A DNA stretch of 64,000 nucleotides from Fimbriimonadaceae bacterium (GTDB taxonomy: Bacteria; Armatimonadota; Fimbriimonadia; Fimbriimonadales; Fimbriimonadaceae): the NCBI GenBank assembly GCA_019454125.1, contig CP075365.1:124001-188000 (forward strand), in the 5' to 3' direction. How positions within the stretch are numbered: position 1 is the stretch's first letter; every line of letters begins with the position of its first letter. The notes beneath the pieces are model-generated. The model saw only the letters and a list, made by a program, of their open reading frames with translations. It was not told the DNA's origin and did not search any database. Shown here in pieces: positions 59,640 through 64,000 of the stretch. The position numbers and the translations under genes were made by a program.

Positions 59640-60225
59640 CGTCAACCCAACCTCCCCATCTCCCTTCCGAGGGAGAGGGGGCCAGGGGGGTGAGGGAATC
59701 GCGGCCCAGATGCGCGCGGCCAAGCACCTTTACCGGCCACGACCTAGCTGGAATCGCCTGACCGCGCCCGCGAAGAAACTGACGGCCTAAAATCCGCCTT
59801 CCCCTCCCCTGGCCCCTCCCCAAGCTTGGGGAGGGGGAGTGGGCTCCGGACTCCCACTCGCCCTTCCGAGGGAGAGGGGGTACCCAATCCGCGAAGGAGC
59901 GGACAGCCTAGGATCCGGCTTCCCCTCCCCTGGCCCCTCCCCAAGCTTGGGGAGGGGGAGTGGGCTCCGGACTCCCACGCGCCCTTCCGAGGGAGAGGGG
60001 GTGCCCCATCCGCGAAGGAGCGGACAGCCTAGGATCCGCCTTCCCCTCCCCTGGCCCCTCCCCAAGCGTGGGGAGGGGGAGGGGGTTCCGGGCTCCCACT
60101 CGCCCTTCCGAGGGAGAGGGGGTACCCCATCCGCGAAGAAACTGACGGCCCAAAATCCGCCTTCCCCTCCCCTGGCCCCTCCCCAAGCTTGGGGAGGGGG
60201 AGTGGGCTCCGGACTCTCCCTCTCC
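59640..60225. repeat. 121-bp tandem repeat of palindromic GC-rich units (775-bp gap without a gene)
   Basis: The gap 59624-60398 holds no credible gene. Copies of the CTTCCCCTCCCCTGGCCCCT start at 59798, 59919, 60040 and 60161, exactly 121 bases apart. Each unit has a perfect 24-base palindrome centred on AAGCTT (59813-59836 in the first copy; one copy has AAGCGT), a second inverted block CTCCC..GGGAG, and a GATCC/AATCC link. A partial unit without that palindrome lies at 59640-59700. Translations give proline-glycine strings; those open frames are spurious. Between 60226 and 60398 I see nothing clear. Confidence 0.85.
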
Positions 60226-60398
60226 CTTCCAAGGGAGTCGCGGGCTGCGCACGATGGTCGGCCCTTTGTTGCACCGTTGTTTCCCCCTTGCTGCACCGCA
60301 TTTGCACCGCTGGCCAGCGGGGGAGGGGTGGGGTTTGGAGGATCAGGCTTGGGGTTTCGGGTGGGGAATCGACCGGGTTATGCCGACGATTCCCTCGT

Positions 60399-61082
60399 AT
60401 GGCCAAGCTCAAGACGGCTTGTTTCCTCCCCGGCCTCAGTGGGGCGACGGGGAGTGCGGTGTTCGTGCAGATGCCGGACGGGAGCGTCTATCTGCGTGGG
60501 CGGCCGGTCGTCGACGACCCGGACACCGAGGCGCAGCGACACGTGCGCGGGCTGATGCGGCGGGCGGCGCGGGCGTTCCGCGCGCTCAGCGCCCCGCAGC
60601 AGCGGGCTTGGCTGGACTATGCCGAGGAGGAGGCGCGGCGCAACCGCCGCGAGGGGCAAGCCACGACCCCGCGGGCGTACAACCTTTTCACCGGGCTCGC
60701 GTACCAGGTGCTGCGGATCGACCCAGGCGCGACGATCCCGGTCACCCCTCCCGCCAGCCCCTTTAGCGGCGACGCGCCCAGCCTCTCGGTCGAGTCGGTG
60801 CCGGGGGCGGTGCGGTTCACGGCGGACGCGCCGAACGGGCTGGACGTCGTGACCGAGCTCATGCTCGCACGGGTGCGGTCCTCGATCTCGTTGCCGAACC
60901 CGAGGGCGTACCGGCACCAGGCGTTCGTGCGGTTCGTGCCGGGCTCGCTGTCGGTGGACGTGCCGCTAGAAGACAACCCCTACGCCGGCCGCTATGTGGC
61001 GTGCGCGGCCCGCTACCTGCGCTCAAGCACGGGCCAGGCGGCCGGGCCGATGGTGCTCGGCGTGGTGGAAGTCCCCGGTTAA
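60399..61082 (+). CDS. Unknown soluble protein
   Basis: A 227-residue protein with no family I can name. It begins MAKLKTACFLPGLSGATGSAVFVQMPDGSVYLRGRPVV, then a very basic/Ala-rich helical part (RRAARAFRALSAPQQRAWLDYAEEEARRN), TPRAYNLFTGLAYQVLRIDPGATIP and a beta-rich C-terminal half ending AAGPMVLGVVEVPG. No signal peptide. ATG 60399 is used; upstream open sequence is repeat. The plain order of a helical and a beta half resembles some phage virion proteins, but that is only an impression. A GC-rich inverted repeat follows. Confidence 0.55.
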   Translation: MAKLKTACFLPGLSGATGSAVFVQMPDGSVYLRGRPVVDDPDTEAQRHVRGLMRRAARAFRALSAPQQRAWLDYAEEEARRNRREGQATTPRAYNLFTGLAYQVLRIDPGATIPVTPPASPFSGDAPSLSVESVPGAVRFTADAPNGLDVVTELMLARVRSSISLPNPRAYRHQAFVRFVPGSLSVDVPLEDNPYAGRYVACAARYLRSSTGQAAGPMVLGVVEVPG

Positions 61083-61093
61083 GTGTCGCCGAT

Positions 61094-61164
61094 CTCCCTC
61101 CCCAACCCCTCCCTCATGGGGCCGGGCACGAGCCGACCCGGTCCACACGAGGGAGGGGAGGGAG
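61094..61164. repeat. Dispersed CCCTCCC / GGGAGGG inverted repeat at convergent gene ends
   Basis: CTCCCTCCCC at 61094-61103 and GAGGGAGGGGAGGGAG at 61149-61164 frame the gap between two convergent genes. The arms resemble the blocks at 7880-7945 and 59640-60225. It may act as a two-way terminator. Confidence 0.45.
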
Positions 61165-61166
61165 TG

Positions 61167-62213
61167 TCAGTCAAACGCGGAAGGCAGCGTCGGGACGGGG
61201 GTCGAAGCGGCCTCGTACTGCGCGCGCGCCGCCCTATAGGATTCCGCCTCCCTCGGGCGTTTCGCAGCCCACTCGGCATCCTCCCGGAAGCTGTGGCGGG
61301 GAGGGGCGAACGGTTGCGACCCCTGGGGGTTTGGCACCCGCTTATAGACCACGAAGCTGAAGGCCGTTTGGTCTGCGACCGCCGAAGTGTTCGCCGTGAC
61401 GACCAAGAACTTCCCGCCAACACTGCCTGTACGAGCGAAGCCTTGGCTGAGCCGGGTCACGACCGTCGCGTATTCGCTGAAGAAGAACGACTCTCCCGTT
61501 ATCGTGATTTCGTACCGGTCCAACCCCGAGTTGTACGTGGACGTCCAGTTCTGGGTGCCGCTGGAAACCCCGCCTGAAAAATCGACTTGTCCATAGGCGA
61601 CTGGCACCATGGCAGCGTCGCCGCCGGCGTAGCCATGTTTCGGCAGGGCCCCGCCCGTGCGGAGAGAGTCGGTGCCGGTCGCCGCAGTGAAGGAGTTGCC
61701 GCTGATGTTGTTCCGGCCTGCAACCGCGATTCCGTTCGCGCTATAGGCCTCGCCAAACACGCCCGTGCCCGCGCCGTCTTGCTTGCGCTGGATCCCCCAG
61801 ATCGCCACACCATTGTTGGAACGGTTGTAGAAGAGGCCCCCGACCGTGGACCCCGTGGCGCTCATGGCGTCGGCGACGAGCGCGCGCCCGCCGACGGAGT
61901 TCGTCGTGAAGTAACCGCCGGCGCCCAAACCACTGGCGGCAGTGTTCTTTCCATAGACGCTCACACCGCTTGCGGTCTCCGCCCGCACCCCCTGCAGCGT
62001 GCCGCCTTCGTTGACTTGGACCCGGGCGAGGCTGGGGTCCGTCCCGAGGCCCACCCTACGGCCGAGGATGTTTCCCGTGACGTTGATGTGGCCGGTCTGG
62101 GGCGTGCCGGGCGTCGAGTCCTGCAGGTTGACGAAGCCAGCGGCGATCGCACCGCCGGCCACTGCGCCGGAGACCGTCGCCGAGAAGAAGCTGACCAAGA
62201 GATGAGTTTTCAT
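61167..62213 (-). CDS. Secreted protein with SPGTPQ-like N-terminus
   Basis: A 348-residue exported protein: signal-like start MKTHLLVSFFSATVSGAVAGG, then 'LQDSTPGTPQTGHINVTGNILG', parallel to 'LQAQSPGTPQVGNSNVGG' of the 58268 protein. The middle has Gly-rich repeats (GVSVYGKNTAASGLGAGGYF, GNSFTAATGTDSL, GVAIWGIQ), and the C-terminus is a beta domain with TITGESFFFSEYATVVTRL, ending in RAQYEAASTPVPTLPSAFD. I take ATG 62213; a longer frame to 62258 adds only 15 unlikely residues. No family known. Confidence 0.72.
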   Translation of the reverse strand: MKTHLLVSFFSATVSGAVAGGAIAAGFVNLQDSTPGTPQTGHINVTGNILGRRVGLGTDPSLARVQVNEGGTLQGVRAETASGVSVYGKNTAASGLGAGGYFTTNSVGGRALVADAMSATGSTVGGLFYNRSNNGVAIWGIQRKQDGAGTGVFGEAYSANGIAVAGRNNISGNSFTAATGTDSLRTGGALPKHGYAGGDAAMVPVAYGQVDFSGGVSSGTQNWTSTYNSGLDRYEITITGESFFFSEYATVVTRLSQGFARTGSVGGKFLVVTANTSAVADQTAFSFVVYKRVPNPQGSQPFAPPRHSFREDAEWAAKRPREAESYRAARAQYEAASTPVPTLPSAFD

Positions 62214-62325
62214 GGTTGCACCAAAGCTCTCTAAACCGAGCTTGGCAAACCTTACCATTAAGTTTTAGACGCCACTGAACGTTGAATTCTGCGAGGGCGG
62301 GGGCGGCCAAGCTCCATCGGGCATA

Positions 62326-62760
62326 ATGCCAGGGTTCGTGGCCGCGGGCAAACAACGGTTAGGGTTTTGGTTAGGCGCGCTCGTCTTGCTCGTCGTCGCC
62401 CAGGCCCACTTGTGCGCCTCCGCCTTCTATTTGCCGGACGGCGGTCTGTGCCAGGCTTGCGAGCAGTTGGCCTGTGGCGAAGGCGGCGCGGGCCCTCTCC
62501 GTCCTGCGGCGGACCACAACGACTGCCACGATTGCTGCGAGCTTAAAACTTGCCACGGTGAGGGGCACTCCGGCCAAAAGGCGCTTAAATCGGAGCCGCT
62601 CAGCCTCGATGAAGTCCTTCTGCCGCCGGGCGAACTCTTTGTAGAGACCTCTCCGGTGGCCGCTTCACAAATCGGGGCGGCCCTGGTCGGCCATCCGCCT
62701 ACCGGCCCACCAAGCCCGACCGCATCCCGCGCCCCTCCCGCAACGCTTCAGACCGCTTAA
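62326..62760 (+). CDS. Cys/His-rich secreted protein before a TolC-type factor
   Basis: A 144-residue protein with a signal-like segment (about 14-30, WLGALVLLVVAQAHLCA) and a mature part rich in Cys and His (GGLCQACEQLAC, then DHNDCHDCCELKTCHGEGH), and a Pro-rich tail. It may bind metal. It stands 54 bases ahead of a TolC family gene and so may be part of a metal efflux system, as in CusCBA-type operons; the rest is beyond the window. Start ATG 62326. No family recognised. The tail resembles no known domain. Confidence 0.6.
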   Translation: MPGFVAAGKQRLGFWLGALVLLVVAQAHLCASAFYLPDGGLCQACEQLACGEGGAGPLRPAADHNDCHDCCELKTCHGEGHSGQKALKSEPLSLDEVLLPPGELFVETSPVAASQIGAALVGHPPTGPPSPTASRAPPATLQTA

Positions 62761-62814
62761 CCGACCTGCAGCCGGCGCAACGCCGGTTGCCCAGACCTAA
62801 GCCCTGAAGCTGAC

Positions 62815-64000
62815 ATGAATTCACAACGCCTCGCGGCCGCATGGCTGCTCCTGGCTCCGGCCCTTGCCGGGGCGCAATCGTTGACGTTGGACGACGCCCT
62901 GCGCGCCGCCCGCTCGAACCAGACGGCCCTTCAGGCCGCCGAGCTTGCGATCGAGAGGGCACGGGCCACGGCCCGCTCGCTTGGCGCGTATCCAGCGACC
63001 AGGGTCGGCCTTGGTCTCTCGAGCCCTAGCGACCTTGGCCCGACGGACGAAGACCTCTTCCTCGAACAGCCGATCGACGTCTTCGGTAGGGCTGCCGGGC
63101 AGAAACGTCTGGGCCAGGCCAGGGTCAAAGAGGCGGAAGCGGACTACCGGCATGCCCTTCTGAACCTGCAGGCCGAAGTGGTCGAGCTCTTCGCAAGGGC
63201 CAAGGCGGCGCGGGACTTGGCCACGGCGGCCCGCTCGCTGGAAGCCCTTGCCGAGCAGATCCTCGCCGCGACGGAGCGACGGGTCGAAGGAGGCGACCTC
63301 CCCCAAGTGCAAGCCACAAGGGCACGTATCGAGCATGGCCGGGCGCACCAGGAGGCGCGGGCCAGGACGTCGGAATACGAGGCGGCCCTGCGGCGCTTGG
63401 CGGCAGCGATCGGGGCGGCCCAAGTGGAAGCGGTGGAGGGGACGATCGAGCTTCCCTCGACGCGCGACGCGGACCTGGCTCAGCGGCCCGACCTCGAGAA
63501 GGTCCAGGCTCGAATCCAAGTTGCAGGGGCCGAGCGGCGCGCCGCCCAGCTTTCTCGACTGCCGGAGGTGAGTGCCCTTGCGTTCCGCTCTCCTTGGAGC
63601 GACGGCCGGGGCGAGGTCGGGGGACGGCTCCAGGCGACCTGGACGCTCTGGGACGACGGTCGCAGCCGCGCCCAGGAAGATTCGGCCAAAGCGGAGAGGG
63701 CAGCGCTGAAGTCCGAGTACGACGTGAACCTCCGGCGGGCGGAGGCGGAACACGCCGCAGTCGAGCTCGAAGCCACGACGGCGCGGGGGCAAGTGGAAGC
63801 CCTGGCCGGGCTGATCGACCAGAACCGGGCGCTGGTCGAGACGATCCAGCGCGGGCTCGACAACGGGATCGGGACGTTGACCGACGTTCTGGAGGCGACC
63901 CGTTCTCTGAGGGAACTCGAGCAAGCGGCGATCGAGGCCCGACTGCGGCTGGAGCTTGCGGAGGCGGCCCGGTTACGGACGACGGGTGTCGTGCTGGAGG
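62815..64000 (+). CDS. TolC family outer membrane efflux protein (3' end outside window)
   Basis: At least 395 residues, incomplete at the window edge. Signal peptide (MNSQRLAAAWLLLAPALAGAQ), then LTLDDALRAARSNQTALQAAE, the first repeat of the OEP family, long helices with ARATARSLGAYPATRVGLG and a second repeat: RPDLEKVQARIQVAGAERRAAQLSRLPEVSA and YDVNLRRAEAEHAAVELEAT, GLDNGIGTLTDVLEATRSL (typical of CusC/OprM). Works as trimeric outer membrane channel with an inner membrane RND or ABC pump. The Cys/His-rich gene before it suggests a metal substrate. Confidence 0.9.
   Translation, partial: MNSQRLAAAWLLLAPALAGAQSLTLDDALRAARSNQTALQAAELAIERARATARSLGAYPATRVGLGLSSPSDLGPTDEDLFLEQPIDVFGRAAGQKRLGQARVKEAEADYRHALLNLQAEVVELFARAKAARDLATAARSLEALAEQILAATERRVEGGDLPQVQATRARIEHGRAHQEARARTSEYEAALRRLAAAIGAAQVEAVEGTIELPSTRDADLAQRPDLEKVQARIQVAGAERRAAQLSRLPEVSALAFRSPWSDGRGEVGGRLQATWTLWDDGRSRAQEDSAKAERAALKSEYDVNLRRAEAEHAAVELEATTARGQVEALAGLIDQNRALVETIQRGLDNGIGTLTDVLEATRSLRELEQAAIEARLRLELAEAARLRTTGVVLE

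Noticed and set aside
59770-60225. CRISPR array
   Set aside because: Unit is 121 bases with no unique spacers and no cas genes nearby.
59787-60296. Open frames with repeated SPLPLPKLGEGPGEG-like peptide
   Set aside because: Translation of the 121-bp tandem repeat; no start signals and the peptide follows from the palindromes.

Overview
This window is high in G+C and packed with genes on both strands. Many neighbours overlap by ATGA or GTGA. It looks like part of the chromosome of a diderm bacterium: it carries lpxK, a lipid A acyltransferase, two heptosyltransferase-like GT9 enzymes and the heptose adenylyltransferase of the LPS core pathway. The mix of small type IV pilin-like proteins, tandem choice-of-anchor B (LVIVD) proteins, secreted proteins with an 'SPGTPQ' N-terminus and a YqeG-GtrA fusion fits Armatimonadota, probably Fimbriimonadia. 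That placement is inference from gene content, as there is no rRNA here. I see no transposase, integrase, CRISPR array or clear prophage.

Layout. 1-5130: a small membrane protein, hslU, an HTTM membrane protein with a partner, an unknown protein, a GAF/fRMsr-like enzyme and an intergenic stretch that ends in a strong terminator and may hold a small RNA. 5129-14835: a ferredoxin-NADP reductase, two tandem choice-of-anchor B proteins, a lone sugar ABC ATPase, a DUF885 protein, and a three-gene operon of two small proteins and an SDR oxidoreductase. 14982-20097: tRNA-Ala, then hisN-like, ruvX, mltG, a HAD-GtrA fusion, aroE and sua5, a six-gene overlapping operon. 20094-26446, minus strand: PQQ propeller, dprA, nagA, APC permease and STAS/USP protein. 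26636-35783: tRNA-Ile, a sortilin-like propeller protein, a haem-monooxygenase-like protein, a sensor kinase/response regulator pair, mnmG and a TPR protein.

35806-46809: a PepSY-like remnant behind pepF, a CDF transporter, a pseudopilin with a broken Cys-rich partner, recN, two unknowns, an MFS transporter, a threonine-dehydrogenase-like enzyme and mtaB. 46875-51068: the LPS operon. 51040-54905: prmC, def, fmt and a J-like/propeller membrane protein, linking protein maturation functions. 55045-56610: a second pseudopilin, Cys-rich protein and membrane protein in an overlapping operon of lower G+C. 56678-58158: hflX behind a consensus-like promoter and a structured leader with a six-codon ORF. 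58268-62213: two related secreted proteins around a 121-bp tandem repeat and an unknown protein. 62326-64000: a Cys/His-rich secreted protein and the start of a TolC-type outer membrane factor, cut by the window end.

The best candidates for something undescribed are the hflX leader (possible translation-sensing attenuator), the pseudopilin plus Cys-rich secreted protein cassettes, the HAD-GtrA fusion and the small-RNA candidate near 5000.
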